DNA of 64,000 bases from Leucobacter sp. OLIS6 (GTDB lineage: Bacteria > Actinomycetota > Actinomycetes > Actinomycetales > Microbacteriaceae). This document shows positions 28,401 to 36,024 of this stretch, piece by piece. The notes beneath the pieces are model-generated. The model did not search any database, was not told the origin of the DNA, and saw only the letters and a list, made by a program, of their open reading frames with translations. How positions within the stretch are numbered: position 1 is the first letter of the stretch; each line of letters opens with the position of its first letter. The stretch covers positions 148,016-212,015 of the forward strand of contig NZ_MRAV01000009.1 in NCBI RefSeq assembly GCF_002752355.1. The letters are read 5' to 3'. The position numbers were made by a program, and so were the translations under genes.

Positions 28401-28901
28401 CGTGACTACCCCGACGCCCTCTCCGCGGGGTCCGCCGCGGGCGCGACCGGGGTGCCGGTGATCCTCGTCGACGGGAAGCTGTCGGCCCTGAACAGCACGT
28501 CGAGGGCTGCGCTCGCCAAATACGGCACGAAGAACCTCTACATCGCCGGCGGCACCGGAGTCGTGTCCACCGGCGTGGAGTCCTCGATGCGTGGCGGTGG
28601 GAAGACCGTGGAGCGGTTCGCGGGCGGCACCCGATACGAGACGTCGGCCGCGATCGCGAAGGAATGGCACACCAAGGGCGGGCTCGTGTACCTCGCCACC
28701 GGTGTCGACTTCCCCGACGCCCTCGCGGGATCCGCGGTCGCGGGCGCGCAGGCTGCTCCGATCATGCTGACGCAGAAGAACTGCGTACCCAAGCCGGTGA
28801 AGGACGCGATCACGAACACGATCAAGCCGCAGCGCGGGTATGTGCTCGGCGGCACGGGCGTGATCACCGATCGGGTGCTGAACAGCCAACCCAGCTGCTG
28901 A
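25434..28901 (+). CDS. Secreted modular surface protein with Ig-like repeats and cell-wall-binding repeats
   Basis: A 1155-residue exported protein. Residues 1-30 form a signal peptide with an AxA-like end. Residues about 40-190 form a domain with clustered Cys and Gln-Leu-Phe motifs that faintly recalls a ricin-type beta-trefoil; this is only a guess. Then come six bacterial Ig-like repeats (about 195-700; pattern PxVTGTGxPGAxVxVTDxDG...G.W.S), a long Ala/Asn/Ser-rich linker (about 705-855), and three C-terminal cell-wall-binding type 2 repeats (RLGGANRYQTA, MAGSDRYATS, FAGGTRYETS). The GTG at 25434 follows GAGGAGAAG. The DNA of the N-terminal domain (25560-26000) is visibly less G+C-rich and uses AAA, ATA and CTA codons rare elsewhere. 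Likely an adhesin or wall-anchored binding protein. Confidence 0.85.
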   Translation: MSVRVKFGRLAAFGVAGALVASGVTAVDAATTPARAVEDDGRLVGPWVMNNPNSDGKYFAIFDKNDYGLEFEFGAKESALKKAVLASFPAIGSTGPIRVGDKCVGSDGSVASFQDVGYLSTPKLLTCDAKDRTQLFTIDFNGHLQSVNEPSRNLETKGGYVVLATVAEVGGPAYQDRVVLSELRAFVPVAISRPTDVVPVLRPRITGTGQPNATITVREGDTVLGTTTVGANGEWSLTPEKYLAEGPHTIVAEQNVSGQPSSATHSFTIRFAPVVFPAATVDSKRPTLTGTGQPGATIEITDKDGKSVGSATVAEDGTWSLIPSVDLAKGPNALTAVQISKGGGDTSEAAATITVKVIDELTVTGPKAGTTVDTDKPVVTGVSEPKADITITDTDGKVIGSTTANGTGEWSVTLPAQPNGRVEITVTDEHGQEVDHAFDVDVAPAIADLVLTGPKEGATVDTDTPKVTGTAEPGAKVTVTGKDGEVLAETTAGEDGKWSVELPKLPNGTHEIAATDDSGQSDDVSFAVNAIAPIVLTGPESSESKRPAVTGTGHPGSNVELKDVLGKTIGIGSVGTDGTWSITPSVDLGKGSNVVTAHQTAPGGKASQATGAIQVTAKDALVVTGPAPGSTVESETPVVSGTTEPGAKVTVTGPDGKLGETVADENGDWSIELPVMPEGETSLTVTDEHGGKVEIDFTVPAHFDDEQNGSAQADPGASANSNDRANANAAASAAATAKADDNSNASAQAAAKAAAYSDATSEASAAADISAEAAAKAAATPTASSNTTANLTSASNSAAEAAARAAAQADNSSSANASASQRATMNANAASKAAAIASASANSSSNAGANGSDQPKWKRLGGANRYQTAVVTSKDSYPRGASSVIIARSDLAPDALSAAPFAAKMSAPVLLTPPTALVGETKAEITRLEAKTVYIAGGTGAISASVEAEIKRMGVKIVRMAGSDRYATSLKIAETGWKSGSERAFVATGRDYPDALSAGSAAGATGVPVILVDGKLSALNSTSRAALAKYGTKNLYIAGGTGVVSTGVESSMRGGGKTVERFAGGTRYETSAAIAKEWHTKGGLVYLATGVDFPDALAGSAVAGAQAAPIMLTQKNCVPKPVKDAITNTIKPQRGYVLGGTGVITDRVLNSQPSC

Positions 28902-28925
28902 TCCGGTAGTCCTGCCCGAGATACA

Positions 28926-28961
28926 GGAGGAGGTGTGCCCGTGCGCGGGTGCGCCTCCTCC
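28926..28961 (+). terminator. Hairpin after the surface protein gene
   Basis: GGAGGAGG (28926-28933) pairs with CCTCCTCC (28954-28961); an inner GCCCG/GCGGGT pairing lengthens the stem. It lies 25 bases after the stop and before the convergent LysR gene. Confidence 0.6.
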
Positions 28962-29038
28962 CCTACCCGGGCATCAGAGACCGGGCGCCGGGCGTCTCTC
29001 CATCCTTCCCGGTCTCGGCGCCCGCCCACGGCCTGCGA

Positions 29039-29959
29039 CTACGATGCCACCGTGGCCGCCGCGGCGACGAGGTCGCGCGCCGCGCCGAACAGGTCGCGCT
29101 CGCTTCCCCGCCAGACCGCGGCCAGGGGCCGGGTGATCGGCTCGCCGAGCATCTCGACCGCGCGCACCCGACCGAGCCGCAGGTCGTCGGCGACCGTCAG
29201 ATCACTGAGCACGGCTGGTCCGAGCCCGCCCGCCACGGCGGAGCGCACCGCCGCCTCGGTCGAGAGCACGACCGCGGGCGCCGCGGGTTCGCGCTCGAGT
29301 CGCCGCCGGACTTCGGTCTCGAACGCCTCGCGCGTGCCGCTTCCGACCTCGCGCGCGACGAGCGCCGTGTCGGCGAGTTCCGCGAGCCCGACCCCGCCCC
29401 GGCGCTGCGCCCACGGATGGTCGGACGCGACGACGACCACCATGCGGTCGGTGCGCACCGCTCGAACGGCGAGCCCGCTCGGGGCGAGCGGCGATTCGAT
29501 GAAGCCGAGGTCGGCGCGCCCCTCGCGCACCAGTCGGATCACCTCGGCGCTGTTGCCGGTGCGGAGCTCGGTCTCGGCGGGTGCCCGACCGCGATCGGCC
29601 TGGGCCCGGCGCATCTCCAGCACCCACCCGGGGAGCAGATGCGCCGCGATGGTCTGGCTCGCGGCGACGGCGAGCGCGCTTCCGGCGGTCCCGCGCAGCC
29701 CATCGACGGTCTCGGCCAGGCGGCGCGCGGCGCCGAGCACTTCGCGGGCGCCGGCGAGCACCGCGCTCCCGGCCTCGGTCGGCACGGCGCCGGCAGCGGA
29801 TCGGGCGACGAGCGAGAGCCCGAGCCGGCGTTCCGTGCCGCGCAGCCGGGAGGACACGGCCTGCTGGCTGACTCCGAGCTCGCGTGCCGCGGCCGAGAGG
29901 CTGCCCGTGCGTGCGACGGCGTCGAGCAGCTCGAGTTCGGCGAGCTCGGGAATGTTCAT
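29039..29959 (-). CDS. LysR-family regulator
   Basis: A 306-residue LysR-type regulator: N-terminal HTH (LELLDAVARTGSLSAAARELGVSQQAVSSRLRGTERRLG, about residues 8-47) and a periplasmic-binding-protein-like effector domain. It is divergent from the YeiH-type exporter, a common arrangement. The minus-strand -10 TAGCAT (29971-29966) ends 6 bases before the ATG, so the mRNA is probably leaderless. Confidence 0.9.
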   Translation of the reverse strand: MNIPELAELELLDAVARTGSLSAAARELGVSQQAVSSRLRGTERRLGLSLVARSAAGAVPTEAGSAVLAGAREVLGAARRLAETVDGLRGTAGSALAVAASQTIAAHLLPGWVLEMRRAQADRGRAPAETELRTGNSAEVIRLVREGRADLGFIESPLAPSGLAVRAVRTDRMVVVVASDHPWAQRRGGVGLAELADTALVAREVGSGTREAFETEVRRRLEREPAAPAVVLSTEAAVRSAVAGGLGPAVLSDLTVADDLRLGRVRAVEMLGEPITRPLAAVWRGSERDLFGAARDLVAAAATVAS

Positions 29960-29965
29960 AGCGCC

Positions 29966-29985
29966 ATGCTACAAGTCTCGCTTGT
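29966..29985. promoter_or_regulatory. LysR promoter and LysR-box-like repeat
   Basis: ACAAG-TCTCG-CTTGT (29971-29985) is a 15-base inverted repeat adjoining the LysR gene's -10 box (29971-29966 on the minus strand). Size, symmetry and divergent location fit a LysR autoregulatory site. Confidence 0.5.
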
Positions 29986-30031
29986 GCCTCGACAACGCGC
30001 GCATCGTTCCCGGGAGCCGCACCGCAACGCC

Positions 30032-31084
30032 ATGCTGGAGAGCATGCAACTGACCCCCGTGCGCACGCTCCCCTCGAGACTCGTCCTCCGCGGACGCGAC
30101 GTCCTGCCCGGCGCGCTGATCTGCGCAGCGATCGCCGTCGTCGCGACCGTCATCGGCTCCTTCGTGCCGGTGCTCGGTTCCGCGCTGCCGGCGATCATCA
30201 TCGGCGTGATCGTCTCGGCCGTCCGCCGACCGGGCGCCCGGCTCGCGCCCGGGATCGGCTACTCCGGCAAGTTCCTGCTGCAGTGCGCGGTCGTGCTGCT
30301 CGGTGCGCAACTGTCCATCGGCGCGGTGCTCCGGGTCGGGGCGGAATCCTTCCCCGTCATGATCTCCTCGCTCGTCGTCTGCCTGCTCGCCGCCTGGCTG
30401 ATCGGACGCGCGATGGGGATCGAGCGCCGGATCCGCACGCTCATCGGCGTCGGCACCGGCATCTGCGGGGCCTCGGCGATCGCCGCCGTCTCCCCCGTGA
30501 TCAAGGCGAGGAGCGCCGAGATCTCCTACGCCATCTCGACCGTGTTCCTGTTCAACATCGTCGCCGTGGCGGTGTTCCCGATGATCGGCCACCTGCTGGA
30601 CCTCGATCCGCACACCTTCGGCCTGCTCGCGGGCACCGCGGTCAACGACACGAGCTCGGTCGTGGCCGCCGCGAGCGTGTTCAGCGCCGAGGCGCTCGGC
30701 TTCGCGGTCGTCGTGAAGCTCGTGCGCACCCTCATGATCATCCCGATCAGCGTCGGGCTCGCCGGCATGGAGGCGCGACGCTCGGGCGACGGCGAGCGCC
30801 TCGGACTCCGCCGCATCGTGGGGCTGGTGCCCTGGTTCCTCGTCGGCTTCCTGATCGTCACCCTGGCGGTGTCGGTCGGCCTGATCCCGCCCGCCGCGAC
30901 GCAGGCGCTGACGAGCACGAGCGTGTTCCTCGTCGCGACCGCCCTCGCCGGGATCGGCCTCTCGACCGATCTGGGCGCGATCCGGCGTGCGGGCCTCAAG
31001 CCGCTCGGGCTCGGGGCGATCCTCTCGCTGCTCGTGACCGCGACCACGCTGACCACCATGGCGCTGACCGGCGCCATGGGCTGA
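30032..31084 (+). CDS. YeiH-family putative sulfate exporter
   Basis: A 350-residue polytopic membrane protein of the YeiH/UPF0324 family (PF03601), with about ten hydrophobic segments and the family stretch IGVGTGICGASAIAAVSPVI. Some relatives are called sulfate or taurine-sulfonate exporters, but transport activity is poorly established. Two starts are possible: ATG at 30032 or ATG at 30044, the latter with GGAG three bases upstream. LysR control is likely from the divergent arrangement. Confidence 0.83.
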   Translation: MLESMQLTPVRTLPSRLVLRGRDVLPGALICAAIAVVATVIGSFVPVLGSALPAIIIGVIVSAVRRPGARLAPGIGYSGKFLLQCAVVLLGAQLSIGAVLRVGAESFPVMISSLVVCLLAAWLIGRAMGIERRIRTLIGVGTGICGASAIAAVSPVIKARSAEISYAISTVFLFNIVAVAVFPMIGHLLDLDPHTFGLLAGTAVNDTSSVVAAASVFSAEALGFAVVVKLVRTLMIIPISVGLAGMEARRSGDGERLGLRRIVGLVPWFLVGFLIVTLAVSVGLIPPAATQALTSTSVFLVATALAGIGLSTDLGAIRRAGLKPLGLGAILSLLVTATTLTTMALTGAMG

Positions 31085-31093
31085 GCGACGGGA

Positions 31094-32056
31094 TCAGGCC
31101 CGCCGGGCCTCCGTCGGCGAGACGCCGTAGGCGGCCTTGAACACGCGGCTGAAGTGCGCGGCGTCGACGAAGCCCCAGCGCGACGCGAGCGCGGACACCG
31201 GCCGCTCGGCGAGCAGCGGATCGAGCAGGTCCATGCGGCAGCGCTCGAGCCGGCGCTCGCGGATCCAGGTCGACACGGTGACGCCCATCGGCCGGAACAG
31301 CGTGTGCAGATGCCGGGTCGAGATGTAGTGCGCCGCCGCGATGCTGCCGGGTGACAGCTCGGAGGACCCGAGGTTCGCGTCGATGTAGTCGGTGATCTTC
31401 TGCATCAGCACCTGGTGCGGATCGCGCTGCACGGGATCCGCGTCGAGGATCGTCGACAGCAGCGTGCTGATGAGGTCGAGGCTCGTGTGCGCGAGCTTCG
31501 CCTGCACGCGCGGGCCGAGCTCGGTGAGCTGCGCCGGGAACTGCGTGAGGAACGCGGCGAGGACCGATGAGAGCGCGGGGTGCTGCGCCCCGAGGGACTC
31601 GGCGGTGAGCTGCTGCGCGAAGGATCCGGGAAGCTCGAGCCGGTTCTTGGGGAACATGACGATGAGATTGCGGAACGTCTCGGTGAACATCAGCGAATAG
31701 GGCCGCGAGGTGTCGTAGATCGACAGGTCGCCCGGGTGCATGACGAGTTCCTTGCCGTCCTGGATCAGGATGCTCGATCCCGAGAGCAACAGGCTCATCT
31801 TGTAGTGGCCGCTGCCCCCGTTGTCGATCGTCGCCTGGGTCCGCTCGACGAGGTGCGGCGCGGCCGCGACCTCGGTGAACGCGACCCCGTCGGCATCGGC
31901 CGAGCTGATGCGCGCCGAGAAGCCCTCGGAGCGTTCGGCGCTGACCTCGAGCGGCACGAAGGACGTCGAGATCATGGAACGGAATGCGGGGAGGTCGTCG
32001 GCCCGGTCGACGTGGGGAGTCGAGCCGGTCTGAGCCGACACCGTTGTGAGCTGCAT
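31094..32056 (-). CDS. AraC-family regulator (FeaR-like architecture), copy 1
   Basis: A 320-residue regulator with an N-terminal AraC-binding-like (cupin-type) domain and a C-terminal double HTH. The DNA-binding part reads ISTRHLHTLFR and WGFVDAAHFSRVFK. It is nearly the same as that of the AraC at 37598-38557, so both probably bind related sites. The ATG at 32056 follows GGAGAGG; an upstream GTG overlaps that site. It lies just downstream of the kinase/PLP-enzyme operon in the same direction, which it probably controls. Confidence 0.88.
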   Translation of the reverse strand: MQLTTVSAQTGSTPHVDRADDLPAFRSMISTSFVPLEVSAERSEGFSARISSADADGVAFTEVAAAPHLVERTQATIDNGGSGHYKMSLLLSGSSILIQDGKELVMHPGDLSIYDTSRPYSLMFTETFRNLIVMFPKNRLELPGSFAQQLTAESLGAQHPALSSVLAAFLTQFPAQLTELGPRVQAKLAHTSLDLISTLLSTILDADPVQRDPHQVLMQKITDYIDANLGSSELSPGSIAAAHYISTRHLHTLFRPMGVTVSTWIRERRLERCRMDLLDPLLAERPVSALASRWGFVDAAHFSRVFKAAYGVSPTEARRA

Positions 32057-32115
32057 GCGAATCACCTCTCCGGCGAGGATAACACTTCGGATTTCTCGGA
32101 ATGGCCGGGATCGGG

Positions 32116-33393
32116 TCAGACCCGGACCTCGGCGAGCGACGCTTCGAGGGCGTCGAGCAGGATCGGCAGTTCCGCCGCGCCGAACGCGAGCGGCGGACGC
32201 ACCTTGAGCACGCTCTCGTTCCGGCCGATGCGCGAGATGAGCACCTTGCGCGCCTTCATCGCCTCGACGACCTGCTTCGCCAGGTGCGGGGCCGGGATGC
32301 CGTCGACCGCGAAGTCGAGGCCGAGGAACAGACCGGTTCCCTTCGCGGCGCGCACGAAATCGCCGTGCCGTTCGGCGAGCTCACCGAAGCGGGTGAGCGC
32401 CCGGGCACCGAGATCCTGCGCACGACCCATCAACCCCTCGGCCTCCATCTCGAGCAGCACGGCCTCGCCGACGGCTGCCGAGACCGGGTTGCCCGCGAAG
32501 GTGTTGAAGAATTCGTTGCGCGAGCCGAAGCGGTCGAGCACGTCCTCGCTCGTCACCACGGCCGACATCGGATGCCCGTTGCCCATGGGTTTGCCCATCG
32601 TCACGAGATCGGGATCCATGCCCGCGTAGTCGTGGCCCCACATGTGCGAGCCCGTGCGACCGAAGCCGCTCTGCACCTCGTCGGCGATCACCATGCCGCC
32701 GGCCGCGCGCACCCGGTCGACGATGCCGGCGACGAGCCCCGCGGGAACGCGCGGCATGCCCTCGGTCGAGAACAGCGGGTCGAACAGCGAGGCGGACACA
32801 CCGAAACCGGCCTCCTGCAGCGACGCGATCGAGGCGTCGAGCGACGCGAGGGTCTCGGCGAGCACCTGGGCCTCGGGGCGCGGGTCGGAGTCGAGATCGG
32901 GGATCCGCAGCGTGCGCACGTGCGCGCCGAGCGGCTCGCGGGTCGTGAGGCCAGTGGTCATCTGGGCGAGCGTGATCGTGGTGCCGTGATAGCTGTAGTC
33001 CGATACGATGACGCCGGTGTTCCCGGTCAGCTGCCGGGCGATCCGCAGGGCGAGCTCGTTGGCCTCCGAACCGGAGTTGCCGTAGAACACTCGATCGAGC
33101 CCGGGCCGGAACGTCGAGAGCAGGCGCTCCGAGTAGTCGACGACGCGCTCGTTGAGGTAGCGGGTGTGCACGTTGAGCGTCGCGGCCTGCTCGGCGAGCG
33201 CCCGCACGACCCGGTCGTTGGCGTGGCCCACGTGCGGCACGTTGTTGTAGCCGTCGAGGTAGCGATCGCCGTTCGCCTCGGTGAACCACACGCCCTTCGC
33301 CGAGACGAACTGCAGCGGCTCGGCGTAGAACAGGGGCGAGTACGGGCCGATCGTGCGGTTGCGGCGGGCAATGAGGTCGGCGTTGCTGGTCAT
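32116..33393 (-). CDS. Class-III PLP aminotransferase/phospho-lyase
   Basis: A 425-residue class-III (omega) aminotransferase-fold enzyme. The PLP lysine is in TMGKPMGNG, preceded by the conserved IADEVQSGFGRTG. It lies 50 bases after a small-molecule kinase gene in one operon. This kinase plus class-III partner matches the AGPHD1/AGXT2L pairing, in which a phosphorylated amino alcohol (phosphoethanolamine, 5-phosphohydroxylysine) is cleaved to an aldehyde, ammonia and phosphate. That reading, rather than a simple transaminase, rests on context. The ATG at 33393 follows GGAGACC; the upstream frame is not coding. Confidence 0.82.
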   Translation of the reverse strand: MTSNADLIARRNRTIGPYSPLFYAEPLQFVSAKGVWFTEANGDRYLDGYNNVPHVGHANDRVVRALAEQAATLNVHTRYLNERVVDYSERLLSTFRPGLDRVFYGNSGSEANELALRIARQLTGNTGVIVSDYSYHGTTITLAQMTTGLTTREPLGAHVRTLRIPDLDSDPRPEAQVLAETLASLDASIASLQEAGFGVSASLFDPLFSTEGMPRVPAGLVAGIVDRVRAAGGMVIADEVQSGFGRTGSHMWGHDYAGMDPDLVTMGKPMGNGHPMSAVVTSEDVLDRFGSRNEFFNTFAGNPVSAAVGEAVLLEMEAEGLMGRAQDLGARALTRFGELAERHGDFVRAAKGTGLFLGLDFAVDGIPAPHLAKQVVEAMKARKVLISRIGRNESVLKVRPPLAFGAAELPILLDALEASLAEVRV

Positions 33394-33443
33394 GCGCTGG
33401 TCTCCAGGGTCGGGGATGCTGGGCGGAGTCGGGCGGTCGGCGG

Positions 33444-34442
33444 TCAGGCGACGAGGTCGCGGGACAGGCGGACCACGTGCGGGAGCACGGTGGTCGCATG
33501 CCACTCGGCGGTGGACTCGCCGCGGCGGTCCGCGGCCCAGCCCAGGTAGGTGAGGCCGCGCGCCAACAGGATCGCCGGGAACACCTCGTGGTCGGCGGGT
33601 CGGAGCGGACGCACCGACTCGTATCCGGCGAACAGCGCCTCGCGGTACTCGGCGCCCCGCGGGTGCGGGGTGAAGAAGTAGATCGCGGTGGCGAGGTCGA
33701 ACAGGTGCCAGCCCGCCGCGAAGTCGTCGAAGTCGATGAGCACGAGCCCCCCGGGCGTGCGCAGCACGTTCTCGGGAGTGAGATCGGCGTGGATCGGGCC
33801 GAACCGATCCTCCGGACGGCCGTAGCGCTCGAGATCGGCGCGGATCCGGGCGATCGCGGTCTCGACGGCTGCGCGGTCCTCGCCGACGAGCTCGGCCATG
33901 CGCAGCGGATCGCCCCAGGCCGGCTCGGCCCCGACGAGCCCGTCGAGGTCCCAGTCGCCACGGGGCACCGACGGCTGGTAGCCCGAGCGCTCGGTGGCGG
34001 CGTGCAGCTCTGCCGCGAGGCGCCCGAGCGCGAAGAAGTCGGCGGCGGGCAGGTCGGCGGTGCCGTCGACGGCCGTGCGCTCGTCGCCGAAGTTGCCGGT
34101 GTTCACGAGCAGATCCTGCACATCGACCTGGTGCACGCCGGCCGGGTGCTCGGCGCCGACGATGCAGAATGCCCGCCCGTCGGCCGTCTTGAGGAAGGTC
34201 GGCACCGCGACGCCCTCGCTGCGGAGCGCGTCGACGAAGTCGAGCTCGCAGTTGAGCTCGGCATCGCTGCGGTAGCCGCTGCGGTGCACGCGCACGACGT
34301 AGTCGCGGTCGCCCTGCGTCGTCGCGAAGACGACGTTCTCGCGGTGCTTGAGCAGACGCAGCTCGGCGTCGGGGGCGAAGCCGTAGCTCGGGAGCGCCTC
34401 GCGGGCGAGTTCGGCCGCTGCTGCGGGGTCGACGACGACCAT
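33444..34442 (-). CDS. Aminoglycoside phosphotransferase-fold small-molecule kinase
   Basis: A 332-residue APH/ChoK-fold kinase. The catalytic loop HADLTPENVL and the Mg-binding DFDD are intact. The fold covers choline, ethanolamine, homoserine and hydroxylysine kinases. Its operon partner is a class-III PLP enzyme, so it probably phosphorylates an amino alcohol before C-O cleavage (inference). The ATG at 34442 follows a strong GGAGGAGGG; the longer frame would run through the promoter. It faces a TetR gene. Confidence 0.8.
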   Translation of the reverse strand: MVVVDPAAAAELAREALPSYGFAPDAELRLLKHRENVVFATTQGDRDYVVRVHRSGYRSDAELNCELDFVDALRSEGVAVPTFLKTADGRAFCIVGAEHPAGVHQVDVQDLLVNTGNFGDERTAVDGTADLPAADFFALGRLAAELHAATERSGYQPSVPRGDWDLDGLVGAEPAWGDPLRMAELVGEDRAAVETAIARIRADLERYGRPEDRFGPIHADLTPENVLRTPGGLVLIDFDDFAAGWHLFDLATAIYFFTPHPRGAEYREALFAGYESVRPLRPADHEVFPAILLARGLTYLGWAADRRGESTAEWHATTVLPHVVRLSRDLVA

Positions 34443-34485
34443 GTGATTCCCTCCTCCGAGCCCGGCGACGGCGCCGGACGTGAAA

Positions 34486-34502
34486 ATTATACGATGAGTA
34501 TA
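34486..34502 (-). promoter_or_regulatory. Kinase-operon -10 box with overlapping operator
   Basis: TATAC-GATGA-GTATA (34488-34502) is a perfect palindrome. On the minus strand it merges with TATAAT (34491-34486), an ideal -10 box for the kinase operon. This strongly suggests repression by the divergent TetR. Confidence 0.6.
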
Positions 34503-34541
34503 GAAACTAGATGACGAGTTCACAATAGGGCGTTCCGGCCG

Positions 34542-34547
34542 TAGACT
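34542..34547 (+). promoter_or_regulatory. -10 box of a leaderless promoter for TetR
   Basis: TAGACT ends 6 bases before the ATG at 34554 with no ribosome-binding site, the same arrangement as at 9805 and 23154. Confidence 0.45.
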
Positions 34548-34553
34548 GCGGGA

Positions 34554-35171
34554 ATGACGACCGAGGCCCCGACGCGCTCCGCGCCCCTCACCCTGCGCGA
34601 GCGACGACAGCAGCGAACCCGCGTCGAACTCGTCGACGCCGTGCTCGCGGTCATCGCCGACGATGGCGTCGACGCGCTCACGATCGATCGGGTATCGCAG
34701 GAGTCCGGGATCTCACGCGGCACGATCTACGCCCACTTCTCGGGCGGCCGCGACGAACTGCTGCGCGCCGCCTACGCGCGCCTCGGCACCGACCTCGTCG
34801 CCCGCACGCAGGAGGCGGTCTCGCAGGCCGCCGACTGGCGCGGGCGCCTCGCAGCGCACGCCCGGGCGATGTTCGACCTCGCAGGCGATCCCCGACTCGG
34901 TCGCTTCTACAACGTCTCGGGCCCGGCGCTCATCACGGACGGAGCCGAGCGCGGCATCGGGTCCGCGGCGAGCGCCGCGATGATCCGCGAGGCCCTCGAG
35001 CAGGCGCAGTCCGCGGGCGAGGTCGACCCGGCCGTCGACGCGGGTGCGGTCGCCGTGCTGCTCGTCGGGTCGATGCGCGAAGCCGCGATCGGCGTCGCCG
35101 CGGGCGTCGCCGATCCCGAGCGGGTGTTCGCGGCCTACTCGCGCCTGCTGGACGGCCTCGCCGCGCCCTGA
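34554..35171 (+). CDS. TetR-family regulator of the kinase/PLP-enzyme operon
   Basis: A 205-residue TetR-family protein. The HTH covers about residues 17-60 (TRVELVDAVLAVIADDGVDALTIDRVSQESGISRGTIYAHF) and a helical ligand domain follows. It is divergent from the kinase operon and its probable operator is the TATAC/GTATA palindrome. Predicted leaderless start. Ligand unknown. Confidence 0.88.
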   Translation: MTTEAPTRSAPLTLRERRQQRTRVELVDAVLAVIADDGVDALTIDRVSQESGISRGTIYAHFSGGRDELLRAAYARLGTDLVARTQEAVSQAADWRGRLAAHARAMFDLAGDPRLGRFYNVSGPALITDGAERGIGSAASAAMIREALEQAQSAGEVDPAVDAGAVAVLLVGSMREAAIGVAAGVADPERVFAAYSRLLDGLAAP

Positions 35172-35203
35172 GCCGACCGCCGCGGAACACGGCCGAACCC
35201 GGC

Positions 35204-35878
35204 TCAGGCCAGCGGGTCGGAGATCCGGGTCGAGCGGTACCCCGCGCCCGACCGCAGCGGCACCCATCGGCGCCACTGCTTCGCCGAGAGCCGGAACGGC
35301 AGGTGCTCCTGCAGGTGCCTCGCCGCGGGCACCAACCGCTCGTCGGCCGGCAGGGTGAGCCAGAGCGAGAGCTTCGACCCCGTGGCGCCGAACGACGCGC
35401 GCACTCCCGAGACGCCGAGCCGCCGACCGTATCCGTCGATCGGATCCTCGCCGAACCGGGCCGGGTCCAGATCGGGCTCCGGGCGACCCGTCGCAGGGCT
35501 CGTGAGCCGACCGTGCAGGGTCTGCACGAGCGAAACCCGCAGACCGGCCGGCGACTTCGGGTCGAGCAGCACCGCCGCGTCGGCGACGCGCTCGGCGGGC
35601 ACCCGCCAGACGCGCTGCGCAGGCTGGCTCCGTGCGGGCCCGCCGAGCGCCTCGCGCAGCGCCCGCTCGTACGCTTCGCCCGAGGCGGTCGGGCGTCCGA
35701 GGACCTGCAAGGTCCATCTCGGGGCCTCCGCGGGTTCGAGGCAGGCCCCGACGAAGCCGTCGACCGACGCCATCGCCCGATCGACGCGCAGGATGCGCAT
35801 CCCGTGCGCACCGCCCGAGGCCGCCGGCAGCCCGTCGTAGCTGACCGCTTCGGGACCGACCGCCGCTGCTCCGCTCAT
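35204..35878 (-). CDS. Hypothetical protein of unknown function
   Basis: A 224-residue protein I do not recognise. It has no signal peptide and no membrane segment. It is rich in Arg/Pro/Ala, with the central stretch RVWRVPAERVADAAVLLDPKSPAGLRVSLVQTLHG split by acidic residues. I used the ATG at 35878; the upstream frame runs into the next promoter region. A TACCCT hexamer ends 8 bases before that ATG, so a leaderless start is possible. It is convergent with TetR and divergent from the aldehyde dehydrogenase. Confidence 0.55.
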   Translation of the reverse strand: MSGAAAVGPEAVSYDGLPAASGGAHGMRILRVDRAMASVDGFVGACLEPAEAPRWTLQVLGRPTASGEAYERALREALGGPARSQPAQRVWRVPAERVADAAVLLDPKSPAGLRVSLVQTLHGRLTSPATGRPEPDLDPARFGEDPIDGYGRRLGVSGVRASFGATGSKLSLWLTLPADERLVPAARHLQEHLPFRLSAKQWRRWVPLRSGAGYRSTRISDPLA

Positions 35879-36024
35879 GAGGCCCGAGGGTAGCAGCGCC
35901 GGGTCTTCGGGAACCGGCAGCCGTTCCCGTACAGACAATCTCGTCGCGGTCTCGGACAACAGGACCGGCTCGTCCGGCACGTACGCTGAACGGGACTGGA
36001 CAATCATCCCGAAGCGGAGGATCA

